DNA of 64,000 bases, from contig CAVWPI010000006.1 of the NCBI GenBank assembly GCA_963756895.1, positions 124,001 through 188,000 on the forward strand, read 5' to 3'. This document shows, piece by piece, positions 17,658 to 28,900 of the stretch (position 1 is its first letter; every line of letters starts with the position of its first letter). The DNA comes from DASUAS01 sp963756895. Its GTDB lineage: Bacteria > Actinomycetota > Acidimicrobiia > IMCC26256 > DASPTH01. The notes below the pieces were generated by a model, which saw only the letters and a list, made by a program, of their open reading frames with translations, searched no databases and was not told the DNA's origin. The position numbers were made by a program, and so were the translations under genes.

Positions 17658-19168
17658 GTGGAGGAGACCCAGGCCGCGCCACGGGTGACGCCCTTCCTCC
17701 TCCGGCGCGCCGACTCGATGTGCGCTCGCCGGTTGTCGCGCATGTTCGAGGGCGGCGAGCGCTCCCACGACCCCGTCCACCGGTCGCGCCTGCCGCGACG
17801 CCTTCCTCGCCGCGGCGCGCGACATCCACGCCGAACTGGCCGTCCCCACCGCGGCCGACTTCGCCGACGTGGGCGGCCGCCTCGACCCCGCCGTCCTCCC
17901 CGAGGAGCGCGCGGTGCTCGAGCAGGCGGGGCGCTGGTACGTCGCCATGTTCGGCGACCGACCGGCCCGCTGGGATGATCCGGGGACCGACCAGCCCACC
18001 GACCGGGGTGGGCTCCGTGTCGGCGGCTGGATCGACCTGCCCCTGCGTACCGGCGACGACGGCTTCGAGCTGCGCCAGTTCGAGCTCTGGGGACGGCGGG
18101 TGCCTCCCACCGACCCGCTCGAGCTCGCGGCGATGCGGATCGCGTTCCTCCGCCTCACCCCATGGCTGGGCGGCGCATCGTTGCGGATCACGTGGGCCGA
18201 TCTCGTGCGCGGCCTCGTCGTCGAACGCGTCGTCGAGGCGACCGAGCGTCCGGACACCACCGCGTGGTTCGACGAGCGGGTCACGATCGTGCGCGAGCGC
18301 GCCGACGATCCGGTCGCCCGCAGCGGGCGCGACTGCGGGGGCTGCGCCGTGGTGTCGGCGTGCCCCGAGCACCGCAAGGGCGCGCACTACGGACGGAAGC
18401 GCGACCTCCTCCCCGGCATCCTCCATGTCACCCCGACCGGCCTCGACACCTGGCGCCGGTGTCCACGCGAGTGGCGCGACCACCAGCTCTTCGGCATCCC
18501 TGCGAGCGACACCGATCCCGGCGGCGTGCACGGCCAGCACCTGCACGACGCGCTGCACATGATCCACGTGGAGGGGTCGTGCCACGACGTCGAGCACGTC
18601 GGCGACGTGCTGGTGCGGCGCGGGCTCGACCACGACGACCGCTTGTGGGGCGAGATCGAGCGGCACACCACGCGCTGCCCGAGCCCGACGGAGGCGGTCG
18701 GCCACGAGATCACCCGGGCCCGGTTCTCGTCGCACCCCACCGCGCCGTTCATGGCGACCGCGCGGCTCGACGCACTGTGGGTGCACGACGGGCTGCTCGA
18801 CGCGCGCGACTTCAAGAGCGGGCAGGTGTGGAGCGACCGCGTCGCCGACGACAAGCAGGCGCGCCTCCAGGCCTGGATCCTCGCTCCCGCTTGCCGACGC
18901 GCGCGGTCTGCGGCTGCGCATCTCGTTCGAGCACCTCGCGGCCGAGGTGGTCGACGACCCCGAGCCGTTCGAGCCCGACGCCGACGACCTGCTCGCCATC
19001 GAGGAGGACGTCCGCCGCGAGGTCGCCGAGATCCGCTCCACGTCCGAGTACGTCGGGATCGCCGATCCCGACGTGTGCCGACGCTGCCGGTACCGTTCGA
19101 TCTGCCCGGACTCCGCGACTCCCGGAGTGCCGGTGTGGCCGACCGTCGACACCGAGGACGATGCATGA
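17658..19168 (+). CDS. tandem-duplicated Cas4/RecB-like PD-(D/E)XK nuclease (two frame breaks)
   Basis: About 500 residues in two similar halves. The second half has a complete RecB/Cas4-type site: a histidine motif (GGVHGQHLHDALH), ARLDAL, DFKSG, QARLQAW, and four cysteines (WRRCPREW plus CRRCRYRSIC) for an iron-sulfur cluster. The first half repeats the frame of this design: CARRLSRMFEG near the start, GGWIDLPL, RQFELWG, and DCGGCAVVSACP at its end. It keeps the four cysteines but has Glu where the catalytic Lys should be. Frame breaks lie near 17800 and 18890. The stop overlaps the DUF983 start (ATGA). Likely role: DNA end processing or repair. Confidence 0.75.
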
Positions 19169-19572
19169 CCAGCAGCACCGCGCCGCCGTCACGTGGTCGC
19201 ATGTTGCGGCGAGGGTTCACCAAGCGGTGCGCGCGCTGCGGGAGCGGGCATCTGTTCGAGCGCTGGTTCACGATCGTCGACGACTGCCCGCGCTGTGGGC
19301 TGCACTTCGAGCGCGAGCAGGGGTACTGGGCCGGCGCGCTCGCGATCAACATCGGGATCGCGGGCGTGGTGTTCGTCCTCACGTTCGCGATCGGCCTCGC
19401 GCTCACCGCACCCGACATCCCGGTGGGGCCGATGCTCGCGGTGTTGATCCCGCTGATGATCATCGTGCCGACGTTCGCCTACCCGTTCTCGAAGACGATC
19501 TGGGTGGCGGTCGACCGCGCGTTCCTCCAGCACATGGACCGGAACGAGGCGCTCGACGAGCAGCACCGCTGA
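19165..19572 (+). CDS. DUF983 family zinc-ribbon membrane protein
   Basis: 135 residues. An N-terminal zinc ribbon (CARCGSGHLF and CPRCGLHFEREQGYW) is followed by two membrane helices (AINIGIAGVVFVLTFAIGLAL and GPMLAVLIPLMIIVPTFAYPF). This is the DUF983 layout; members are membrane proteins of unknown function, often near cytochrome oxidase genes, which are not seen here. It is coupled to the nuclease gene by a 4-nt ATGA overlap. Confidence 0.85.
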   Translation: MTSSTAPPSRGRMLRRGFTKRCARCGSGHLFERWFTIVDDCPRCGLHFEREQGYWAGALAINIGIAGVVFVLTFAIGLALTAPDIPVGPMLAVLIPLMIIVPTFAYPFSKTIWVAVDRAFLQHMDRNEALDEQHR

Positions 19573-19577
19573 CGTTC

Positions 19578-19618
19578 CTGCGTCGAAGTGGCGCGTCGAT
19601 CGCTCCACTTCGACGCAG
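19578..19618. repeat. TGCGTCG-type palindrome between convergent genes (element 2)
   Basis: 14-nt perfect arms CTGCGTCGAAGTGG (19578-19591) and its complement (19605-19618) around 13 nt. It begins 5 nt after the DUF983 stop and ends 13 nt before the stop of the opposing small gene. The left flank TTC matches element 1. Confidence 0.75.
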
Positions 19619-19631
19619 AAAGATGATGTGG

Positions 19632-19847
19632 TCAGCCGGAGAGGTCCACCCGGAGGGTGAGGACGCCGTCGGTGAAGTCCCAGGTCGCGTCGCCGATGAT
19701 GGCGAAGTCCTGGAAGTCGCGCTGGGCCTGGTCAACGAACCGCTGACGCTCCGACCCCGCGACCGGCGGGAGCGGCCGCTCGCGCACCGCGGCGGCACGC
19801 TCCCGGAAGCGGGCGATCATCGCGTCGACGTCGAGTTGGTCGGCCAT
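19632..19847 (-). CDS. small conserved-looking protein of unknown function
   Basis: 71 residues: a charged N-terminal helix (VDAMIARFRERAAAVRERP), then VDQAQRDFQDFAIIGDATWDFTDG and a strand LTLRVDL at the end. No signal peptide or membrane helix. It follows the esterase gene after 4 nt and is probably co-transcribed with it. Function unknown. Confidence 0.55.
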   Translation of the reverse strand: MADQLDVDAMIARFRERAAAVRERPLPPVAGSERQRFVDQAQRDFQDFAIIGDATWDFTDGVLTLRVDLSG

Positions 19848-19851
19848 CGCG

Positions 19852-20798
19852 TCAGGCGAGCACGCGCTCGAGGAACGCGTCGATGCGCTCGTTGGCCCGC
19901 TTCGAGAGCTCGGTGGGGAATGCCGTGAAGGCGTGGATGCAATCGGGATACACCGCCAGCTCCGACTCGTTGCCGTAGGCCTCCCAGCGCGCGGCCATGA
20001 AGAGGCTGTCGTCGAGGAGGTGGTCGGCACTGCCGACGGTGAAGAGCGCCGGCGGCAGATCGCGGAGGTCGGCATACAGCGGCGAGATGCTCGGCGACTT
20101 GCAGTCCTCGACCGACTGGCCCGGGAGGAAGCACTCGTTGACGAACGCACCGACGTCTTCGGTGAGGATGTCGGGGGTGTCGGACGGACGCGCACCTCGA
20201 ATCGAAGGCGAGCCCGACAGGTCGTAGACCCCGAACACGAGGTTGGCGCCGACGACGCGATCGATGGCGTCGAGCTCGTCACGGATGCGCAGCAGCGTGA
20301 GCGCGGCGTAGTAGCCACCGGCCGACTCGCCCCGATCACGATCCGCGACGAGCCGAACTCGCTCTCGCCGTGCTCGACCAGCCACCGCGCGACCGCCAGG
20401 CAGTCGTCGGAGCCGGCGGGGTGCGGGTGCTCGGGCGCGAGGCGGTAGTCGACCGACACGACCGCGACGTCGAACCGCGACGCCAGATCGGCATTGGCGA
20501 CGTCGTTCATCAGCGGGGAGCCGAGCATCATCGCCCCGCCGTGGAAGTGGAGGTAGACGGCGCGAGCGGGTCGCTCGGGGAGGAAGATGCGGCACGCCAC
20601 GCCCGCGATGTGCCGATCGGAACCTGCGGGCGACACCGCCTCGAACGGCTTCATCATCTCCCGCTGCGCGCGCACGCGTTCGTCGCGATCGGTCGGCACC
20701 ACCGCCGGTGCGCCGGCGCCGAACATCTCGGCGATCGCCTGCGCGGTCGCTCGCGCTTCCTCGCGCATTCCCTCGTACTCTTCGGGCCACAGCGTCAT
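19852..20798 (-). CDS. alpha/beta hydrolase, HSL-type esterase (one frame break)
   Basis: About 315 residues. The HFHGGAMMLGS oxyanion-hole motif and the GESAGG nucleophile elbow place it in the hormone-sensitive-lipase family of carboxylesterases. The remaining triad residues are Asp in SADHLLDD and His in DCIHAF. SVDYRLAPEHPHPAG is another hallmark. The frame breaks exactly at the elbow near 20335 (VIG to ESAGGYYAA); an extra G in GGGG explains it. No signal peptide, so it acts in the cytoplasm. Confidence 0.85.
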
Positions 20799-20817
20799 GC
20801 GGGCGACGCTATCGCGG

Positions 20818-21775
20818 TCAGGCGTCGGGTTCTTCCGGCGGCTTCCCAGGGACTCGGGCGACCAGCATGCGGGCGCGACCGACGAGGTCCCGGTCGATGC
20901 GCGACTCGGTGAACCCGGCATCGGCTGCGAGTTCGAGCGCGCGCTCGGCCTGGTGCGGTGCGAGCTCGAGCACGAGCGCACCTCCGGCCGGGTCGAGCCA
21001 GGCCGGCGCGTCTCGCGATCAAGACCTCGAGCGCTTCGAAGCCGGTGGGCCCGCTCACCAGCGCGCTGCGTGGCTCCCAATCCACGACCTCGCTCGGGAG
21101 CTCGGCCACCTCGTGCTCCGCGATGTAGGGCGGGTTCGAGACGATCACCCGCAGCCTGCCGCGCAGCTCGGGCGGCAACGCGTGGTACCAGGACCCTGCG
21201 TGCAGCCGCACGCGGGTCGCCGCCGTACCGCTGCCGGCAACGTTGGCACGGGCGACGGCCAACGCGTCGTCGCTCACGTCGGTGGCCAACACCTCCGCAT
21301 CGGGCAGCTCGCGCGCCAGCACGAGCGCAATCGCGGCGGATCCCGTGCCGAGGTCGGCCACCGCGTACGACGTGTCGGCCGCCAGCCACGCGTCGTGCTT
21401 CCCGCGACGCGCGCCGAGACGCGCGGCCTCCTCGATCGCGGTCTGCGCCACCACCTCGGTCTCGGGTCGTGGCACCAGCACCCGTCGATCGACCAGGAGG
21501 TCGAGTCCCAGGAAGTCCCATCGCCCGAGCACGTACTGCAGGGGTTCACCGCCGACGCGCCGTTCGAGCATGTCGTCGAGGTGCTGCTGCGCCTCGGTGG
21601 TGGCGCGTTCCTGCTCGTCGGTGACCAGCTCGGTACCTTCGTATCCCGAGACCCGTTCCACCATCCAGCGGGCTTCGGTGTCGGGCCGGAGCGCGTTCGC
21701 GTCACGCAGGCGGGCCTCGGCTTGCACGCGGAGCTCGGCCCAGGTGACCACGAACGGGTCGTCAGGCGTCGTCAC
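20818..21775 (-). CDS. prmC: peptide chain release factor N5-glutamine methyltransferase (one frame break)
   Basis: About 318 residues. It methylates the glutamine of the GGQ loop in release factors. The N-terminal helical domain has GYEGTELVTDEQ; YVLGRWDFLGLDLLVD and VPRPETE follow; the SAM site is VADLGTGSAAIALVLARE and the substrate motif is SNPPYIAEHE. The frame breaks near 21015: LIAR should pass to APAWLDPAGGALVLELAPHQ. The GTG start overlaps the prfA end by 14 nt, so enzyme and substrate are coupled. Confidence 0.92.
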
Positions 21776-22830
21776 CGAGCTGTCGCTGACGTTCGTCGGC
21801 CATGAGCGCGTCGGTGAGGTCGTCGAGCTGACCCGCGAGGACCTGGTCGAGGGAGTGCAGCGTGAGCCCGATGCGGTGATCGGTCACGCGGTTCTCCTTG
21901 TAGTTGTAGGTGCGGATCTTGTCGGAGCGCCCACCGCTCTTCACCTGGCCCCGCCGGGCCGACGACAGCTCGGCCTCCTGCCGCTCACGCTCGATCTCGT
22001 AGAGCCGGCTGCGCAGGATGCGCATCGCCTTCTCCTTGTTCTGCAGCTGGCTCTTCTCGTCCTGACACGTGACGACGAGCCCCGACGGCTTGTGGGTGAT
22101 GCGCACTGCGGAGTCGGTGGTGTTCACCGACTGACCGCCCGGACCGCTCGACCGGTAGACGTCGACCTCGAGGTCGTTGGGATCGATGGTCACGTCGATC
22201 TCCTCGGCCTCGGGGAGGACCGTGACCGTGGCCGCGCTCGTGTGCACGCGTCCCTGGCTCTCGGTCGCTGGTACCCGCTGGACCCGGTGGGGACCGGCCT
22301 CGTGCTTGAGGTGCGCCCACGCGCCGTCGCCCTTCACCACGAACGTGACCTCGCGCATCCCGCCCATGTCGGACGGTTGGCGGGCGAGGGTCTCCACCTT
22401 CCAGCGGTGGAGGTCGGCGTAGCGCTGGTACATCTCGTAGAGATCGGCGGCCCAGAGGTTGCCTTCCTCACCACCCTCACCGCCCCGGATCTCCACGATC
22501 ACGTTCTTGCCGTCATCGGGATCGCGGGGGACGAGCAACTCGCGCAGCCGCGCGATCGAGTGCGTCGAGCGTGGTCTGCTTGGTGCCGATCTCGCTCTCG
22601 AGGTAGTCGCGCATCTCGGCGTCGGCCTCACCCGCGAGCATCTCGCGCGCCTCGGCGAGGTCGTGCTCGGTGGCCCGTCGTTCGCGGTACGCCTCGACCA
22701 CCGGCCGGAGCTCGGCGAGGCGCTTCCCCGCGGCCGCGGCGGCCTGCTGGTCGCCGGACGCGTAGAGCTCGGGAAGCTGGAGCTCCAGCTTCTCCGTCTC
22801 GGTCTCGAGCTCCGCGAGGCGGTCGAACAT
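21762..22830 (-). CDS. prfA: peptide chain release factor 1 (one frame break)
   Basis: About 355 residues; reads UAA and UAG stop codons. The codon-recognition motif is PAT in RVPATESQGRVHTSAAT; the peptidyl-hydrolysis loop is SSGPGGQSVNTTDSAVR. The N-terminal coiled-coil domain starts MFDRLAELETETEKLELQLPE. The frame breaks near 22565, before the block SIARLRELLVPRDPDDGKN. The ATG at 22828-22830 has TAGCCT 6 nt upstream. Confidence 0.95.
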
Positions 22831-22836
22831 GCCGCC

Positions 22837-22842
22837 AGGCTA
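22837..22842 (-). promoter_or_regulatory. -10-like hexamer of a leaderless promoter
   Basis: TAGCCT on the minus strand, 6 nt before the prfA ATG. It suggests prfA-prmC is transcribed separately from the giant gene. Confidence 0.45.
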
Positions 22843-22880
22843 CGAGGTCGCCCCTTCGGCCCTCGTGCCGCCAGGCCCAG

Positions 22881-22930
22881 AGCGAGGACGGGTGCCCCGC
22901 GGTGTCTCCACCGCGGGGCACCCGCTCGCT
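22881..22930 (-). terminator. strong hairpin after the giant surface-protein gene
   Basis: A 16-nt perfect stem (22889-22904 with 22909-22924, loop TCTC) extended by AGCGAG/CTCGCT after a 2-nt bulge. It starts 17 nt beyond the giant gene's stop codon. No U-tract, but the stem is the strongest in the window and separates the gene from the prfA promoter. Confidence 0.7.
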
Positions 22931-22947
22931 CCCGCCCCATCTTGGCC

Positions 22948-25900
22948 CTAGCTCGTGCCCGAGCGACGCCGACGTCGTGTCGCGAGCACCAGCACGATGC
23001 CGAGTCCGACCAGCGCGGCGCCGAAGAGCGCCAGTCGCCCACCGTCGGAACCGGTGAACGCGAGCCTCGCGGCCAAGACCTGCACCGGCGGGTCCGTCGG
23101 CGTGACCACCTCGGGCGCCACCTGGATCACCGGCGTCTCGACCTGGTCGTAGTTGTTGGTGTCCGACGGGTCACACGTGATGTCGGTGGCCGTCACCGTG
23201 CACGGCGCCGGGTCGTCGGGGTTGCTCACGATCACCTTGTTGGTGACCGTGCCACCCGGCGTCGACGCCGGCACCACCACGTCGAACGGGATCACCACGT
23301 CGGGGCTCGACACCTGCAGCAGCTCCTTGGCGATCGAGCACTCGATCGTGCGTCCCTCGGGTGGCGTGCAGGTCACGCCCGCGGGCAGCGTGCCGTAGGC
23401 GACGAAGTCGACTCCGGCCGGCAGCACGTCGGTGACGGTCGCGTCAGCCGACGCGTCCGACGGTCCTCCGTTGTCCACCGTGAGCGTGTACGTGAACGTG
23501 TCGGACCCGGCGACGCCACCGACCGGCTGCGCACCGCCGTCCGACTTCTGGATGACCAGGTCGACCGAGGTGGTGACCGGCGTCTCGGTGTGGTCGGTGT
23601 TGTTGTCGCAGCTCGGGGAACCCGGGCAGGGCTCCTCGGGCGTCGTGACCACGACCGTGTTGGTCTGCGTGCCCGCCGGCGTCGATGCCGGGACGGTCAC
23701 CTCGAGCGTGATCACCACCGCGGGGTCAGTGACCTGCAACAGGGATGCGTCCACCGTGCAGGTGAACACCCCCGCCACCGGCGGCGTGCAGTCGACGCCG
23801 TCCGGCAGCGTGCCGAAGCTCACGAAGCTCACCCCGGCCGGCAGCGTGTCGGTGACCGTCGCCGCCACACCGGCGTCGGACGGACCGAGGTTGTCGACCG
23901 TGATGGTGTAGGTGAACGGCTCACCGTCACCGGCCACCGGCTCCGCGCCACCGTCCGACTTGGTCACCGCGAGGTCGAGCACCCGGATCACCGAGGTCTT
24001 CGCGGTCGACGTGTTGTTGTCGGGGTTGGTGTCGTGCGGTGCGGTGACGGTCGCGGTGTTGACGATGACGTCGGTGCCCGGCGCCACCTCCGCGCCCACC
24101 TTCACGACCACCGTGATCGTCGGGGCCGGCCCGACGGGCAGGCTGGCCAGGGAGCACGAGACGCTCCCGGTTGCGCCGACCGCCGGCGTCGTGCAGTCCC
24201 AACCGGTCACGTCGATCGAGACGAACGTCGTGTTCGCCGGCAGCGGGTCGCTGACCGCCACGTCGCTCGCATTCGACGGTCCACCGTTGGCAACCGCCAG
24301 CGAGTACGTGAGGTTCTCGCCCGCCACCACCGGGTCAGGTGTGTCGGTCTTCACGATCGACACGTCGACCTCGGGCGTGATGGTGGTGTCGCCGCAGGAC
24401 GTGTCGTTGTCGTCACCCGCGACGGTGTCCTTCACCGTCGCGCAGTTCGTGACCGTGCCGGTCACTCCCGGCGCCACGTGGGCGACGACCGTGATCGACG
24501 GCGCCGCACCGACCGCGAGCGCAGCCCGCGTGCAGTGCGCCGCGCCCGTCGGAGACTCGGAACAGGTCCAACCCGTCCCGCTCGCCGACACGTACGACAG
24601 ACCCGTCGGGAGGGCGTCGTCGACGACCACGTCGGCCGCATCCGACGGACCCAGGTTCGTGACGTCCAACGTGTACGTCACGTTGTTCCCCGCGATCCCC
24701 GTGGCCGGAGCCGTCTTCGTGATCGCCAGGTCCGACTTGGTGTCGATGTCGGTGTCACCACACGACGTGTCGTTGTCGTCACCGCTCACCGTGTCGGTGA
24801 CGGTGGCGCAGTTCGTGACCGTGCCGGTCACGCTCGAGGCCACGTGGGCGACGATCGTGATCGACGGCGCCGCACCGACCGCGAGCGCAGCCCGCGTGCA
24901 GTGCGCCGTGGCGGTCGGAGACTCGGAACAGGTCCAACCCGTCCCGCTCGCCGACACGTACGACAGACCCGTGGGGAGGGCGTCGTCGACGACCACGTTG
25001 GCCGCATCGGACGGACCCAGGTTCGTGACGTCCAACGTGTAGGACACGTTGTTCCCCGCGATCCCCGTGGCCGGAGCCGTCTTCTCGATCGCGAGGTCGA
25101 CCGTGGTCTTCACCGGCGTCGTGACCTGCGAGTAGTTGTTGGTGTCCGACGGGTCACACGTGATGTTGTCGGACGTGACCGTGCAGGGCGCCGGGTCGTC
25201 GGTGCTCGACACGATCACCTTGTTCGTGGAGCTCCCCGCAGCCGTCGAGCTGGGCACGGTGACGTTGACCGCAATGGCCACCGCCGGGTCGGCGACGTCG
25301 AGCAGGTTCGCGGGGATCGTGCAGGTGAACGTCTGGCTGCCGCTGCCCGGCGGCGTGCAGTTCACGCCGCTCGGGAGGGAGCCGAAGCTCGCGAACGAGA
25401 TCCCGGTCGGGATCACGTCGGTCACCGTCGCCACTGCGCCGGCGTCGGACGGACCCAGGTTGTCGACCGACAGCGTGTACTGGAAGCCCGCGCCGCCCGC
25501 AGTCGGCGTGGCGCCGCCGTCGGACTTCACGATCTTCAGGTCGACCGACCGCACGACCGACGTCTTCGCGGTCGAGGTGTCGTTCGCCGGGTTGCTGTCG
25601 TTCGGCGTCGACACCGTCGCGGTGTTGGTGATGACGTCGGTACCCGGGGCGACGCCCGTACCGACCTTCACCACGATCGTGATCGACGGAGCGTCCGCAC
25701 CCGCGGCCAGGGTGGCCCTCGAGCAGGACACGGTGCCCGTCACACCCACGGCCGGGGTGGTGCACGACCACGACGGGTCGGAGGTCAGCGACACGAAGGT
25801 CGTGTTCGCCGGGAGCGGGTCGCTCACCGACACCGGCGCCGCGGCCGGAGGACCGTCGTTGTGCACGGCCAACGAGTAGGTGAGGTTCGCACCCGCCACC

Positions 25901-28900
25901 ACCGGATCCGGGGTGTCGGTCTTGACGATGCCGACGTCGGGTCCGGTGTTGGTGAACGTGCACGTGACGTTGCCACCCGCGGGCAGCTGGACAGTCGCGG
26001 TGCGCGTCGGCAGGTCACCCGAACCGCCGGTGCCCACACAGGACACCGAGGTGAGGCTCCAGCCGGCGGGGTTCGCGTCCTCCGACACCGAGTAGGTGCC
26101 GGCGACCAGGTTGGCGAACGACTTGGTGTTCGCCAACGTCCCGTGGTCGTTGAGGGTGAAGGGACCCCCGAGGCCGTTGGTCGTGAAGCCGAAGGCGCGA
26201 TCCGCGTTCGGCTTCGCGTCCTTCACGATCGTGATCGAACCGTGCTTGGCGTTGACGATGCTGCAGACGACGCTGTCGCCCTTCGCCACCACGAAGCCCT
26301 GCGGCGTCGGTGTGAAGGGAGGCTGGGTGCCGTTCTGGCAGCTGATCGACTGCTGGTTCCACCCCGAGCTCAGGCCCGACTCGTCCACCGTGTAGGTGCC
26401 GGTCGCGACCGCCTTGGTCCCGGTGGATCCGGGCGCGATGCCCGTCACCGGCGTCGAGCTCGCGCTCGGTCCGCCGATGTTCAGGTCGGCGTGCGGCGTG
26501 TCACCGGCAGCACCACCGACCCACGTCTTGTCGACCCGGATGCTCCCGGTGTCGCGGGTGTTCGTGACCGAGCAGACGACGGTGTCGCCGGCGCCGACCA
26601 CGAAGTCGGTCGGACCGAAGGTCGCACCGGTGCCGTTGCGCTGGCACGTGAGCGCGCCCGCCGACCATCCGGCGGTCAGGCCGGTCTCCGACGCCGAGTA
26701 GGTGCCGGTGACGACGGGCTTGGCGCCCGTCGTGCCGTCGGCCGGACCGGTGACCTCGGTGCTCGAGGGCGAGAGGCCCGCGATGCCCAGCGTCACCTTC
26801 GGCGTCTCACCGTTGGCACCGCCGCTCCAGTGCTTGTCCACCTTCACCGTGCCGGTCTGGCGGGTGTTGGTGATCGTGCAGACGACGTTGTCGCCGGTGT
26901 TCACGACGAAGTCCGACGGACCGAACGTCGCCGGATTGGCTCCCCGCACACAGGTGGCGCCGGACTGCGTCCACCCCGGCGCGAGGTTCGACTCGTTCAC
27001 CGAGTAGGTGCCGGTCACCACCGGCTTGGCGCCGGTGCTCCCGTCGGCCAGGCCCGTGACCGTGCTCGTCGACGGCGAGAGCCCCACGATCTTCAGGTCG
27101 GTCGTCGGCTGCTCACCCGCAACGCCACCGACCCACTTCTTGTTCACGGTGATCGACGCCACGCTGCGCGTGTTCGTGACCAAGCACACCACCGCGTCGT
27201 TCGCGTTCACCGCGAAGTCGGAGGAACCGAACGTCGAGCCGGTCCCGTTGCGCTGGCACGTGATCGCGCCCGCCGACCAGCCCGACGTCAGGCCGGTCTC
27301 CGACACCGAGTAGGTGCCGGTGACGACCGGCTTCACACCGGTGGTCCCGTTCGCGAGCCCGGTCACCTGCGTGCTCGAACCCGAGGGGCCCGAGATCACC
27401 AGGTTCACCGTCGGCTGCTCACCCGCCGCGCCGCCCGACCACGACTTGTTCACCGTGACCGAACCGGTCTGGCGCGTGTTCGTGACCGTGCAGAGGACGT
27501 CGTCGCCGTTGGCGATCGCGATCCCGGTCTGCGGGTCGTAGGTCACCGGCTGCTGCGAGCCGTTCTGGCACGTGAGGCTGGTCTGTCCCCAACCCGGGGC
27601 GAGACCGGTCTCGGACACGAAGTACGTGCCGATGCCAACCGTCTTCGCACCGGTGCTGCCGTTCGCCAGGCCGGTGACCGGCTGCGAGGCCACGCTGGCC
27701 GGGCTGCCGGACGTGCCGATCCGGAGCGTCGCGCCCGGCTGCTCGCCGGCGACGCCACCCGACCACACCTTCCGCAGCTCGATGCTGCCCTTCTGGCGCG
27801 TGTTGGTCACGGTGCACACCACGGTGCCGCTCTTCGGCACCGCCACACCGGTGGCCGGGACGTAGGTCACCGGCGCACCGCCGTTGGTCACGCACGTCAG
27901 CGACGTCTGCGACCAGCTTCCCGGCAGACCGCTCTCCTGCACGAAGTACGTGCTGGTCGGGACGACCTGCGCGTTCGTGGTGCCGCTGTTCGGACCGGTG
28001 ACGGTGGTGTCGACCACCTGCGCGCCACCGCTGCTCGAACCGATCTGCAGGTGGACGGTCGGGGCGTCGCCCGTGAGCGCGCCCGACCACGTCTTCTTCA
28101 GTTCGATGCTGCCGGTGTCGCGGGTGTTGGTGACCGTGCAGACCACGGCCTTGCCGTTCGCCACCGCGATGCCGTTGGCCGGCACGTAGGGGTTCGAGGC
28201 ACCGCCGTCGACCGAACAGGTCAACGCGCCCTGGGTCCAACCCGACGCCAGGCCGGTCTCCGACACGAAGTAGGTGCCGACACCGACGGCCTTCGCACCG
28301 GTCGTCCCGTTGCCGAGACCCGTGACCGCCTCCGACGCCACGTTCGACGCCGAGCCACCCGACGTCCCGGTGCCGATCCGGAGCGTCGTGCCCGGCTGCT
28401 CACCGGCGACGCCACCCGACCACACCTTCTTCAACTCGACGGTGCCCTTCTGGCGCGTGTTCGTCACCGTGCACACGACCGAACCACCGGCCGGGACGGC
28501 GACGCCGCTCGCCGGCACGTAGGCGACCGGCGCACCGCTGTTCGTCGAGCACGTGAGCGCGGTCTGCACCCAGCCACTCGACAGGCCGCTCTCCTGCACG
28601 AAGTACGTGGCCGGCGTGACGCTCTTCGCACCGGTGCTGCCCGCGGACGGACCCGTCACCGGCGAGTTGGCGACGGTGGTGCCGCCGTTGCTCGAACCGA
28701 TCTGGAGGTTCACGGTCGGGGCGTCGCCCGTCGAGCGCGCCGCTCCAGGTCTTCGCCAGCTCGATGGTGCCGGCCGTCGACTTGTTGGTGACGGTGCACT
28801 CGACGGTCTGACCCGCGGTCACCTGGAGCGTCGTGCTCTTGGTGCCCGCGTTGACCGTGCCGCAGTCGGCGGTGTCGAACGCCCACCCGCCCGGGATGAC

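Noticed and set aside
17658..19168. Cas4-like nuclease as part of a CRISPR-Cas locus.
   Set aside because: No cas1/cas2 genes and no direct-repeat array occur anywhere in the window; the neighbours are a DUF983 protein and housekeeping genes.
22459..28791. A plus-strand open frame of more than 2,000 codons, with 101-codon repeating open frames inside it.
   Set aside because: It is the antisense shadow of the giant minus-strand gene. In high-GC DNA the opposite strand stays open, and the 306-bp period is inherited from the protein repeats. Its translation is Arg/His/Asp-rich with no folds or signals.
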